A stretch of 64,000 bases of DNA from Thiomicrorhabdus sp. Milos-T2 (GTDB taxonomy: Bacteria > Pseudomonadota > Gammaproteobacteria > Thiomicrospirales > Thiomicrospiraceae), in contig NZ_KL370892.1 of NCBI RefSeq assembly GCF_000702325.1, forward strand, positions 364,898 through 428,897. The letters are read 5' to 3'. Position numbers and translations under genes: made by a program. Below the pieces are notes generated by a model. That model saw nothing but the letters and a program-made list of their open reading frames with translations. It made no database searches and was not told the origin of the DNA. Every line of letters begins with the position of its first letter. Position 1 is the first letter of the stretch. This document shows positions 43,918 through 52,500 of the stretch, one piece after another.

Positions 43918-44264
43918 ATGCTTATATTCCTGACAGAGAAGATGTTATTTGGCTAGACTTTGAACCGACTAAAGGCAAAGAGATTGGTAAATATCGACCT
44001 GCGCTAGTTTTATCCAGTAAAAGCTACAATGATCAAACGGGATTATTAATATGTTGCCCCATTAGTACCAGTATAAGAGGTGGCTTAACAGAAGTTCCTT
44101 TATTAAATTTAGATAAACCTTCAGTCGTTGCTGCAAGCTTAGTACAAACTCTAGCTTGGAGAGAGCGTAAAGCTAAATTGATTATTAAGGCAGAGGCAGG
44201 TATTCTTCAGGCTGTACTGCAAAGATTATTGCCTCTTATCGGGGTAACAGAATTAGGACAGTGA
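43914..44264 (+). CDS. mazF: MazF/PemK-family mRNA interferase toxin
   Basis: 116 aa. Ribonuclease that cuts mRNA at short sequences when the antitoxin is lost. Seen: DVIWLDFEPTKGKEIGKYRP with the conserved Arg-Pro, ALVLSSKSYND, LLICCPISTSIRG and SLVQTLAWRERKA, matching the MazF fold. Length and position directly after mazE fit. No frameshift, so it should be active. Confidence 0.93.
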   Translation: MNAYIPDREDVIWLDFEPTKGKEIGKYRPALVLSSKSYNDQTGLLICCPISTSIRGGLTEVPLLNLDKPSVVAASLVQTLAWRERKAKLIIKAEAGILQAVLQRLLPLIGVTELGQ

Positions 44265-44314
44265 AACTGTTTACCCTAATGTATTAGCCTAAAAATAAAT
44301 AACAAGAGAAAAAC

Positions 44315-44656
44315 ATGTCATCCAAAGTTTATTGTTTAGCCCAATTTCAACCTAAACCTGGTAAAGAACAAGAATTGTTTAGCGTTTTACAAAGTTTAGA
44401 ACCGAATACCTTAAGAGAAGATGGATGCATTCAATATCGCGTTACTCGTCATATTAAAAGCCCATTTGCTGAAGGCAATAGCTTTCCGATTGTGTTTAAC
44501 GAAATTTGGGCCAATATGTCTGCTTTTGAAGCACATTGTCAGCGCCAAGAAATTGTGAATTTTTTTAATACTTACTGTGTGGCACAAGATGGGTTAGCGG
44601 CTGATTGGAATGTGTGTGTTTATAGCGATGAGCCAGAAAATTACGATGCCCCATAG
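44315..44656 (+). CDS. ABM-superfamily protein (putative quinol monooxygenase-like)
   Basis: 113 aa. Dimeric alpha-beta-barrel fold protein: LAQFQPKPGKEQELFSVLQS, then TLREDGCIQYRVTRH and FNEIWANMSAFEAHCQRQEI, the standard ABM pattern of strands and helix with the His of AFEAH. Family members include YgiN-type quinol oxidases and haem-degrading enzymes, but many have no known role. AGAG lies upstream of the ATG. It stands alone between mazF and the proton ATPase gene. Confidence 0.82.
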   Translation: MSSKVYCLAQFQPKPGKEQELFSVLQSLEPNTLREDGCIQYRVTRHIKSPFAEGNSFPIVFNEIWANMSAFEAHCQRQEIVNFFNTYCVAQDGLAADWNVCVYSDEPENYDAP

Positions 44657-44843
44657 ATTGGTGAAGTACGAGCAGTCAAACAAGCTAAACAAGCCAAACA
44701 AGTCAACCAGGTAAAAGTTGATTAATATCACTAAAGGTTTATTTAACTATCGGTTTTACGTTTTAAAGACAATTCTTTTTTCTGTCTCTATTTAATAGGT
44801 TGTAGAATAGAAACAAATTTAGCATTATCTTGGAGTTATACTA

Positions 44844-47468
44844 ATGAATAGCACAGATATTAAAAGCACAGATGACAACCTTTCTCCTTCTCCAGAAACC
44901 CCCCATCCAGATTATCAAGCTGACCCCTTAACGGGGTTAACATCAGAACAAGCCCAAAAAAATCTTTTAAAGTACGGTTTAAATGAGATTTCAGAGAAGC
45001 AAGAAAGTGCTCTGGTTCGTTTATTTAAAAGATTTTGGGGACCTATCCCTTGGATGATAGAGGTGGCAGCGATTCTTGCTGCTTCTGTTCAAAGGTGGGA
45101 AGATTTTACAATCATTATGGTTTTGTTACTGGTAAATGCTTTTGTTGATTTTTACCAGGAATCAAAAGCTCTTGATGCGATAGCCGTTCTAAAAAAGAAA
45201 CTCGCAAGTAAAGCCTTGGTACTTCGTGATGGTGAGTGGAGTGAGATAGAGTCTAAATATTTGGTACCTGATGACATAGTCAAAGTCAAAATTGGAGATA
45301 TTGTTCCAGCCGACGTAAAACTTCTATCTGGTGGAAATTTTATTCAAGTTGACCAATCGGCTTTAACGGGTGAATCGCTTCCTGTCAATAAGAAAATAGG
45401 TGAAACTCTTTTTGCAAATGCCATCATTAAACAGGGTGAAATGTTAGCTAAAGTGGTTGCAACGGCCGAAAAGACCTATTTTGGAAAAACTGTTGGTCTT
45501 GTGGCAAAGGCGGGTAGAGAAGAGCACAGCCATTTTCAACGAATGGTTATAAAAGTCGGCAATTTTTTAATTTTACTTACCCTTGCGATGATTGCAATCA
45601 TTGTATATCACGGAATACAAGTCAATCAGCCAACAGTAGAGCTTTTGATATTTGCTTTAGTGTTAACTATCTCTGCAATTCCGGTTGCTATGCCCGCTGT
45701 GTTGACCGTGACTATGGCGATAGGCGCAAGAGCTTTAGCCAAAAAAGAGGCAATAGTTAGCCGCCTTGCTTCAATAGAAGAAGCCGCTGGGATGGATGTA
45801 TTTTGTTCAGATAAAACCGGTACTCTGACACAAAATATTATGAGCTTAGCAACGCCATATTTAGCCAAAGATGTTACCAGTAAAGATTTGACTCTCTTTG
45901 CCGCACTAGCAAGTAAAGAAGAAAATAACGACCCTATAGAAAAACCGATATTTGCCAGATTAGATGAAGACGAATCAAGAGATAAATTTGAATCGTACAA
46001 AATGCAAAAATATATCCCTTTTAATCCAGTTCTTAAAAGAACAGAGGGTGTCTATGAATGTGATGGTTATGAGTTATTAGTCACCAAAGGTGCTCCACAA
46101 GTTGTGGTCGAGTTGTGTGATGAGACATTAATAGATAAAAAAGAGATTTATGCTCAAGTTCAATCATTTGCCAAAAAGGGCTTTAGAACACTAGGTGTTG
46201 CCCATAAAAAGAGCACTGATGAGAGTTACACATTTGTTGGCTTGATACCTCTGTTTGATCCACCTAGAACCGATTCCCGTGTCTCCATAGAAGATGCTAA
46301 GGCTAAAGGTATTGAGATGAAAATGCTCACTGGCGATAATATCGAAGTGGCTAAATATATCTCTGAGATTTTAGATATCGGTACAAATATAGAAAATGTA
46401 AGAGTGCTAAAAGGTGAATCGACAGGTGAATATCTTTATCTCTCAAAAATCCTATCAAAGTCGATTGTACAGGTATTAAAACCCGATATTGCCAAAGAAG
46501 AAGTAGAGAAGATTGTTCACAATATCGTTTCTAATGTGAAAAAAGAACTTTATAACATGCCCATACCAAAGGGCAGTGTTTCAAAGCATGAATCAGAGAT
46601 CATTGAGCTGATAGAAAATGCAAATGGATTTGCAGAAGTTTATCCTGAAGACAAGTATTTCATTGTCGATTCCTTGCAAAAAGCGGGGCATATTGTTGGT
46701 ATGACTGGTGACGGAGTCAATGATGCTCCAGCACTTAAAAAAGCCGATTGTGGTATTGCTGTAAGCGGTGCTACAGACGCTGCAAGAGCCGCGGCTGATA
46801 TCGTTCTTCTTGCTCCAGGCCTTCATGTGATAATTGATACTATCAAAGAGGCTCGAAAAATATTTGAAAGGATGAAAAGCTATACCATCTATCGTATTGC
46901 TGAGACTATTCGCATTATTATCTTTATGACTCTAGCTATTGTGGTTTATGATTTTTATCCAGTAACCGCAATTATGATTATCATTCTTGCTTTACTTAAT
47001 GATTTTCCCATTATGACCATCGCTTATGATAATACCAAAGTACGAGAAAGCCCTGTTCGCTGGGATATGAAAGAGGTATTTGTTCTATCAACCTGGCTTG
47101 GCTTAGCGGGTGTCATATCATCATTTACCCTCTTTTACATCACAATGACCTATTTAGCTTTACCACTTGAATATGTTCAAAGTCTATTTTTTGCTAAGCT
47201 TGTCATTGCAGGGCACGGAACTATCTTCAATACCCGTTCAGATGATTGGTTCTTTAAACAACCTACGCCTTCTTTAAAATTATTAGGCGCTTCATTGTTT
47301 TCAGCTTTAATCGGAATTTTGCTAGCCGTTTATGGATTTGATTTTATGACACCTATTGGTTGGACTGCAGCGGGTTATGTGACTGCTTATGCCCTGGTTT
47401 GGTTTTTGTTTAATGATGCTGTGAAAATGTTGGTATTGAGATATTACAGAAAAAAACAAGGTAATTGA
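44844..47468 (+). CDS. Plasma-membrane proton-efflux P-type ATPase (P3A)
   Basis: 874 aa inner-membrane pump expelling H+ using ATP. Seen: a cation-ATPase N-terminal domain (DPLTGLTSEQAQKNLLKYGL), actuator motif LTGESLPV (about 175-182), phosphorylation site CSDKTGTLTQN with Asp323, hinge MTGDGVNDAPALKKADCGIA (about 620), and about ten membrane helices. These match the fungal/plant and archaeal P3A type, sporadic in bacteria. GGAG precedes the ATG. It lies in an 8-kb stretch with no full copy of the window's iterated palindrome and next to IS debris, which may mean it was acquired. Role could be pH homeostasis in an acid-producing cell. Confidence 0.92.
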   Translation: MNSTDIKSTDDNLSPSPETPHPDYQADPLTGLTSEQAQKNLLKYGLNEISEKQESALVRLFKRFWGPIPWMIEVAAILAASVQRWEDFTIIMVLLLVNAFVDFYQESKALDAIAVLKKKLASKALVLRDGEWSEIESKYLVPDDIVKVKIGDIVPADVKLLSGGNFIQVDQSALTGESLPVNKKIGETLFANAIIKQGEMLAKVVATAEKTYFGKTVGLVAKAGREEHSHFQRMVIKVGNFLILLTLAMIAIIVYHGIQVNQPTVELLIFALVLTISAIPVAMPAVLTVTMAIGARALAKKEAIVSRLASIEEAAGMDVFCSDKTGTLTQNIMSLATPYLAKDVTSKDLTLFAALASKEENNDPIEKPIFARLDEDESRDKFESYKMQKYIPFNPVLKRTEGVYECDGYELLVTKGAPQVVVELCDETLIDKKEIYAQVQSFAKKGFRTLGVAHKKSTDESYTFVGLIPLFDPPRTDSRVSIEDAKAKGIEMKMLTGDNIEVAKYISEILDIGTNIENVRVLKGESTGEYLYLSKILSKSIVQVLKPDIAKEEVEKIVHNIVSNVKKELYNMPIPKGSVSKHESEIIELIENANGFAEVYPEDKYFIVDSLQKAGHIVGMTGDGVNDAPALKKADCGIAVSGATDAARAAADIVLLAPGLHVIIDTIKEARKIFERMKSYTIYRIAETIRIIIFMTLAIVVYDFYPVTAIMIIILALLNDFPIMTIAYDNTKVRESPVRWDMKEVFVLSTWLGLAGVISSFTLFYITMTYLALPLEYVQSLFFAKLVIAGHGTIFNTRSDDWFFKQPTPSLKLLGASLFSALIGILLAVYGFDFMTPIGWTAAGYVTAYALVWFLFNDAVKMLVLRYYRKKQGN

Positions 47469-47474
47469 TTATGT

Positions 47475-47584
47475 GAGACATTTACAAGGGTCGATGAATG
47501 TATAAAAAGACTAAATCTAAAGAATTTTTTCACTTTTTTCTTACATCCCCGACTCGTGTTTATGCCCTTGGGTGCAAAGGTCTC
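47475..47584 (+). mobile_element. Degenerate MITE remnant
   Basis: Ends GAGACATTTACAAGGG and GGGTGCAAAGGTCTC belong to the MITE family, and the segment CTCGTGTTTATGCCCTTGG matches the right arm of copy 1. The interior is mostly deleted, and the flanks (TATGT, ACTTA) are not a target duplication. Confidence 0.7.
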
Positions 47585-47614
47585 ACTTATATATGACATT
47601 AAGCCCATAAAAGT

Positions 47615-47710
47615 AAAAGGGGTCGGTACCCTTAAAATATTTTTTAAAACGAAAAATAATAATTATTCAATAAATTCAATAAGATAAGTTAAAGGGTACT
47701 GACCCCTTTT
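47615..47710. repeat. 96-bp inverted-repeat unit, copy 1
   Basis: Ends AAAAGGGGTCGGTACCCTT and AAGGGTACTGACCCCTTTT form imperfect inverted repeats; the middle is AT-rich. A near-identical unit lies at 47999-48093, with the IS30 fragment between them. Confidence 0.85.
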
Positions 47711-47976
47711 CCACAGAATTCAAGACCCTAGAAAAAGAAACCAACAGCAAGGTCTATTTTGCAGATCCTTATTCACCTTGGCAGCGTGGTGCGAATGAAA
47801 ATACGAATGGCTTATTAAGAAGATATTTTCCAAAAGGGTGTAATTTTCATGAGATAGAAGATAAAGTAATTGCTCAGGCCGTCGAGAAATTAAATCATCG
47901 GCCGCGAAAATGTCTAAATTATAGAACGCCTTATGAGGTCTTTTTTAAAACCAAGACTGTTGCACTTAGAACTTGA
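47711..47976 (+). pseudogene. IS30-family transposase, C-terminal fragment
   Basis: Open in one frame from about 47716 to the stop at 47974-47976 with no start codon. It reads VYFADPYSPWQRGANENTNG, then LLRRYFPKGCNF and LNHRPRKCLNYRTPYEVFF, the end of an IS30-type DDE transposase. The catalytic Glu (GANEN) is present, but the first two acidic residues and the DNA-binding region are missing. The left boundary coincides with the 96-bp repeat, suggesting that repeat replaced or cut off the 5' part. Confidence 0.88.
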
Positions 47977-47998
47977 ATTCACCAGGTTTTGTCTTTGT

Positions 47999-48093
47999 AA
48001 AGGGGTCAGTACCCTTAAAATATTTTTTAAAACGAAAAATAATAATTATTCAATAAATTCAATAAGATAAGTTAAAGGGTACTGACCCCTTTT
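47999..48093. repeat. 96-bp inverted-repeat unit, copy 2
   Basis: Same as 47615-47710 and in the same orientation. It is followed by two further half-units of the GACCCCTTTT end (48100-48126). The rest of 48127-48249 has no gene. Confidence 0.85.
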
Positions 48094-48249
48094 CCATTCT
48101 GACCCCTTTACCGCTGACCCCTTTTCTATTAACCGATGAAACCACTAAAACGATTTTGACGACGTTATTAGACGTTGTTAAAACGAAAGTGGCTGAAAAT
48201 AGGTAAAGAAAATTAAACTAAGTTTAAAAAACTAAAGCGTGTTTCGGTT

Positions 48250-50250
48250 TTAAGCTTGAGTTGATAGAGAGTTTTTAACCAGCTCAATAAACTCTTTTTC
48301 TGGGAGTGGTTTACTGCATAGATACCCTTGGTACGCTTCGCAGTTGATTTGCTTTAAAAAATTTAACTGATCTTCGGTTTCAACACTTTCAGCAATCACG
48401 TCAATTTTTAGGTTATGAGCCATATTTACGATAGTTTCAATAAAAATCGCACCTGACTTTGAGTCATAGTCATCTAAGAATGATTTATCTATTTTTAGAA
48501 TATTAATGGGAAAGATTTTTAAATAGGCGAGTGAGGAATAGCCTGTACCAAAGTCATCTAAAGAAATCGTTGCACCTAAACCTCTGATTTTTTTAAGGGT
48601 ATTTAAGTGTTCTTGAGTATTCTCCATAAGCACAGATTCAGTGATTTCAATATCTAAAAAGTTTGCTGGAAAATTCAATTCATTGACGAGTGTTTCCAGT
48701 TTATTAAAAAAGTCTTTATGACTGAATTGCAGGGCAGATACATTCACCGAGACAGGAAGCTGAATATTATATTGTTGTTGCCAATGGAGTTGATTTTCTA
48801 TGGCTTCTTTTAAAATCCAATCGCCTAAAGGTAAAATTAAACCGCTCTGCTCAGCTATGGTTATAAATTCCCCTGGTGGCACTAGCCCTTTTTCAGGGTG
48901 GTTCCAACGTACCAAACATTCTATACCTATTATATTTTTGGTTTTGCTGGATACTTTAGGTTGGTAGTAGAGTTCAAATTCGTTATTTTTAAGCGCGAGG
49001 TGTAATTCTTTTTCTAGATTAACCTCGATTTGAATTCTTTGGTTTAGCTCTTCGGTAAAGTAGTGATGTTGATTTCTACCCTGTTTTTTTGCCTCATACA
49101 TTGCTATATCGGCACTTTTCATGAGTTCTTGGCCGTCAGTTCCATCTTTAGGGTAAAACGCAACCCCAATACTTGCGGAGACATTTATGGATTGGTTACT
49201 GACTATTTGTTCTTGGGATATTTTTAATAGTACCCGGTCAATAATATGATTTAACTCTATAAGGTTTTGGTATTTACTAAGAATAATGACAAATTCATCC
49301 CCCCCAACACGGGCAATAATGTCGTAGGCTCTAAGTGCCTCCTGCATGATTTTTGCAACATTAACGACGATTTCATCTCCCGCATCATGTCCAAGGGTGT
49401 CGTTGATTTTTTTAAAGTTATCGATATCTAAAAACAGGTAAGCGAAGGGGGTATTCGTGCGTTTTGACTCTTCAATTAGCCACTCTAGTCGTTCATTTAG
49501 CTGGTAACGATTAGGTAATTCGCTTAATGCATCGGTTCTGGATGAGCGGTAAAGGGCTTGCTTCTCACTAGAGAGTAGTTGAAAGGTTTGCAACATGGAA
49601 CTACGAATCGTTTCTAATTCTTTTATTTTTAAAGGTTGGGGTGTTCTATCGTGATAATAGGCAAACAGTCTTAATTTTTCTAAAGGTTTAACTAAAAACT
49701 TTTTTAATAACTGGTGTAGAAATAGAAAAACTAACAGTGTTGGAATAATAAAAAAGACAAAATATTGGTAATAGGTGTCTGCAAAGTAGTTTTTTATCTC
49801 GGGCTGGTTAGCAAACAATAAAAGGCTTAATTGAATCGGTTTGTTTTGTTGATAAACCTCAAATTCTAGTTCATGAACACTATTGTCTAATATGAAGTGG
49901 CGATTTACGCTTTGATGTTGAGTATGATGGTGTATGTGTTTTGGAAGCTTACGAATACTGTGATCAGTTGTTAAGAGTATTTGCTTGCCTCTAGCAATAA
50001 CTAAGGCAGAAATTAAGTGGTTTTGAGCGGCTTTGCGATCGAGTAAAGCTTTGAAGTTATTAAGGTTATTGAGGTTATTTAATTCGGTTGAAATATTGTA
50101 ACTGGTTTCATGCATTACTTGATGAAAGTTGGTAGCAATGATTTTTGCTTTGGTATTTTGTTCACCCACATAATAGGTTATAAAAGAACCGAATAATGCC
50201 GATACCGTTATCATAAATAAGACACTTAAAAAACGGTTTATGGTCAACAT
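48250..50250 (-). CDS. Membrane GGDEF-EAL c-di-GMP protein
   Basis: 666 aa. Two membrane helices (about 5-25 and 160-180) bracket a periplasmic region. GGDEF (about 235-405) has an intact RVGGDEFVIIL near residue 315. EAL (about 415-660) has ECL in place of EAL (IECLVRWNHPE, about 445) but keeps the Glu, plus DDFGTGYSSLAYL and IAESVETEDQ. Either activity is possible. Its ATG directly follows the stop of the binding lipoprotein gene (zero spacing), so the two are one transcription unit and the lipoprotein probably signals through its periplasmic domain. Confidence 0.93.
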   Translation of the reverse strand: MLTINRFLSVLFMITVSALFGSFITYYVGEQNTKAKIIATNFHQVMHETSYNISTELNNLNNLNNFKALLDRKAAQNHLISALVIARGKQILLTTDHSIRKLPKHIHHHTQHQSVNRHFILDNSVHELEFEVYQQNKPIQLSLLLFANQPEIKNYFADTYYQYFVFFIIPTLLVFLFLHQLLKKFLVKPLEKLRLFAYYHDRTPQPLKIKELETIRSSMLQTFQLLSSEKQALYRSSRTDALSELPNRYQLNERLEWLIEESKRTNTPFAYLFLDIDNFKKINDTLGHDAGDEIVVNVAKIMQEALRAYDIIARVGGDEFVIILSKYQNLIELNHIIDRVLLKISQEQIVSNQSINVSASIGVAFYPKDGTDGQELMKSADIAMYEAKKQGRNQHHYFTEELNQRIQIEVNLEKELHLALKNNEFELYYQPKVSSKTKNIIGIECLVRWNHPEKGLVPPGEFITIAEQSGLILPLGDWILKEAIENQLHWQQQYNIQLPVSVNVSALQFSHKDFFNKLETLVNELNFPANFLDIEITESVLMENTQEHLNTLKKIRGLGATISLDDFGTGYSSLAYLKIFPINILKIDKSFLDDYDSKSGAIFIETIVNMAHNLKIDVIAESVETEDQLNFLKQINCEAYQGYLCSKPLPEKEFIELVKNSLSTQA

Positions 50251-51138
50251 TTAGATTAATTTCCTTGTTTGAAAGTTAATCTCATTCATCTTTTGAAGTA
50301 GCTCATCTGAAAGTTCATCATTGAGCCATTTAATGGCTTTGAGGCTTTTGTTAAAATCTTCATAGCTAGGGTTTTCTATGTACGATTTAACCACTTCATA
50401 ATATTCCTTAGGGTTTTCGTTAAGGTTGTTAATCGCTTTGTTAACCAGTTTTTTAAGTGTTACAAAGTCTTGATGACGTTGATTTAGAACATTTTTATCT
50501 ACATAAAGCGCATCCAAAACCATAATGTTAGGATTGTCTTTAGTGGAATCTATTACATTAAATCCGTGTTTAACTATCTCAAGATTGTATGGAATATAGG
50601 TTACGACAATGGTGGGTTTTTGAATGGTTTTTTGTTTAATGAGAGTAACAATTTTAAGCTGGTCTTTGTTAATGAAATTGAAATGTTTATGACTCAAATT
50701 ATGAGACTTTACAAAGGCATTAAAAACCAAAGTGTTTACCGAATAACTTTCTAGGTAGACATCAACGGTTTCTTTTGTGGTCTCTAACGCTTTAACAGAG
50801 CGGTTGCTCAATACCATATCACCGCCATTAGAACGGTTAAACATTATCGCGGGGACTAAATTATGATTTTGGCTATTTACCTTTTGGTATTCAAACTGAG
50901 TCCCTGTTAGGCCGTCGAACCCACCCATCTTAAAGGTCATCATGTTTTCACCTAAAGAGACTAAGGGAAAGATTTTAATGTTAGCCTTTTTTAACCAGCC
51001 TTTTTCATTAGCATAAAAAAGAGGCGAGTAGCCAATCCATGAATTGGTCGTCAGTTTTATTGGAGTGGACGGCTGTTGACTGCTGCAAGAGGATAGCAAA
51101 AAGAAAGTTGCGATTAAAATGAGTTTAATTTTTAACAT
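50251..51138 (-). CDS. NMT1/SsuA-like substrate-binding lipoprotein
   Basis: 295 aa with a clear lipoprotein signal (LIATFFLLSSC, lipid Cys about 18) and a type-2 periplasmic binding fold beginning IKLTTNSWIGYSPLFYANEK and GWLKKANIKIFPLVSLGENM. No transporter genes are nearby. The gene partner is a GGDEF-EAL protein, as at 29-31 kb. This suggests a family of binding proteins recruited for signalling. The ligand cannot be told; relatives bind sulfonates, nitrate, thiamine precursors or taurine. Confidence 0.87.
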   Translation of the reverse strand: MLKIKLILIATFFLLSSCSSQQPSTPIKLTTNSWIGYSPLFYANEKGWLKKANIKIFPLVSLGENMMTFKMGGFDGLTGTQFEYQKVNSQNHNLVPAIMFNRSNGGDMVLSNRSVKALETTKETVDVYLESYSVNTLVFNAFVKSHNLSHKHFNFINKDQLKIVTLIKQKTIQKPTIVVTYIPYNLEIVKHGFNVIDSTKDNPNIMVLDALYVDKNVLNQRHQDFVTLKKLVNKAINNLNENPKEYYEVVKSYIENPSYEDFNKSLKAIKWLNDELSDELLQKMNEINFQTRKLI

Positions 51139-51523
51139 TTTTGCCTCTAAAAAAGGGTTTTTAGATAAGTTCTCTTTTGAACGATATTAACCACGATTAT
51201 AAGTCGTATGGATGCGGCGTAGGTATTTAAATTAACTGGTTTATTATGTAAGTGTATTTACGAAAAAACAAGGGGCTTAAGAATAAAGTGATTAAAAAGT
51301 AATTAGAAAATTGATTTAAAATCATTTTCAATTTTTATGGCCATTTTAGTCAGTTATATTTTATGAATACAATTACGTATATAGATTATTTAAATGATTC
51401 ATTTTATAACTTTGATAATAGATACACGCTGAAAAGGGTTAAATTCAAATATAATAATTTGCTTATTTATAACCATTATTTTTCAATTAAATACTCACAT
51501 GACAAACCAAGTTAGGACTCACA
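51139..51523. other. Intergenic region upstream of the second MoxR operon
   Basis: 385 very AT-rich bases between two divergent genes. No repeat, RNA gene or convincing open frame is visible. It should hold the promoter of the 7.7-kb operon starting at 51524 and of the lipoprotein gene. Confidence 0.5.
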
Positions 51524-52498
51524 ATGAGCATTCAAATAGAATTTAAGACACTTAAAGCGCATTTACAAAGTGTCATTGTTGGCCAAGAAGCGCTGTTGGA
51601 TAAGATGCTAATTGCTTTATTAACGGGTGGTCATGTTTTGTTAGAAGGACCACCAGGCCTGGCAAAAACCACGGCAGTTAAAACTTTGGCTACCGGTGTT
51701 CATGCGAGTTTTCAGCGTATTCAATTTACCCCAGATTTAATGCCTGGCGATGTTATGGGGTCAGATGTATTAGATGTAAATAGCGGTTCGTTAACTTTTG
51801 TAAAAGGCCCAATTTTTAATGAAATTGTACTCGCAGATGAAATAAACCGTGCTCCTCCAAAGGTTCAGTCGGCCTTATTAGAAGCAATGGCAGAAAAACA
51901 AGTCACTGCAGGTGGTCAAACACGTGCCTTACCCGAAATGTTTTTGGTCATGGCAACCCAAAATCCATTAGAACAAAGCGGTACTTATCCATTGCCAGAG
52001 GCACAGTTAGACCGTTTTATGTTGCATTTAGTTCTGGATTATCCGGATGAAAACGAAGAGTTAGAAATTTTAAGGCGTGATAGAGCGCATCATTTTGGCG
52101 AAAATAAAGAAGCAGCTAATCCGTTTTTATCACCAGAAAAAGTGTTGCATGCGCGTCATCAGGTTTCAGAACAGTATGTATCAGATTCAATAGAGCAATA
52201 TATTGTGAAGTTAATTGCCGCTACGCGTAAGTTAGGCGAGTTAGATAGCGCTATGGAGGGGGTTTTAGAGGTTGGTGCTTCTCCACGTGCTTCTATTGCT
52301 TTATTGCATGCCGTAAGCGCCTATTCTTGGTTACAAGGGCGAGATTTTGTAACGCCTGATGATGTTATTACGCTTTTGCCTGATGTGTTAAGGCATCGTT
52401 TAATTATTAGTTTTAGTGGTCGAGCACAAAAATGGAGTGCCGATAATATCATTCAAAAAATTATTCAACTGGTTCCTGTGCCGGTTGGTATTGAATAA
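51524..52498 (+). CDS. moxR: MoxR-family AAA+ ATPase (second Bat operon)
   Basis: 324 aa, paralogue of the MoxR at 11.6-12.6 kb. Seen: Walker A EGPPGLAKTTAVKTL (about 42-56), Walker B VLADEINRAPPK (about 103-114), MATQNPLEQSGTYPLPEAQL and the lid with GASPRASIALLHA. Heads a six-gene operon of the same order as the first one. The iterated palindrome (51653-51662) encodes the PGL of the P-loop. Its operon likely serves a different VWA client set. Confidence 0.93.
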   Translation: MSIQIEFKTLKAHLQSVIVGQEALLDKMLIALLTGGHVLLEGPPGLAKTTAVKTLATGVHASFQRIQFTPDLMPGDVMGSDVLDVNSGSLTFVKGPIFNEIVLADEINRAPPKVQSALLEAMAEKQVTAGGQTRALPEMFLVMATQNPLEQSGTYPLPEAQLDRFMLHLVLDYPDENEELEILRRDRAHHFGENKEAANPFLSPEKVLHARHQVSEQYVSDSIEQYIVKLIAATRKLGELDSAMEGVLEVGASPRASIALLHAVSAYSWLQGRDFVTPDDVITLLPDVLRHRLIISFSGRAQKWSADNIIQKIIQLVPVPVGIE

Positions 52499-52500
52499 AT

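Noticed and set aside
47711..47976. A functional IS30 element
   Set aside because: Only the transposase C-terminus remains, without start codon, DNA-binding domain or the first two catalytic acids.
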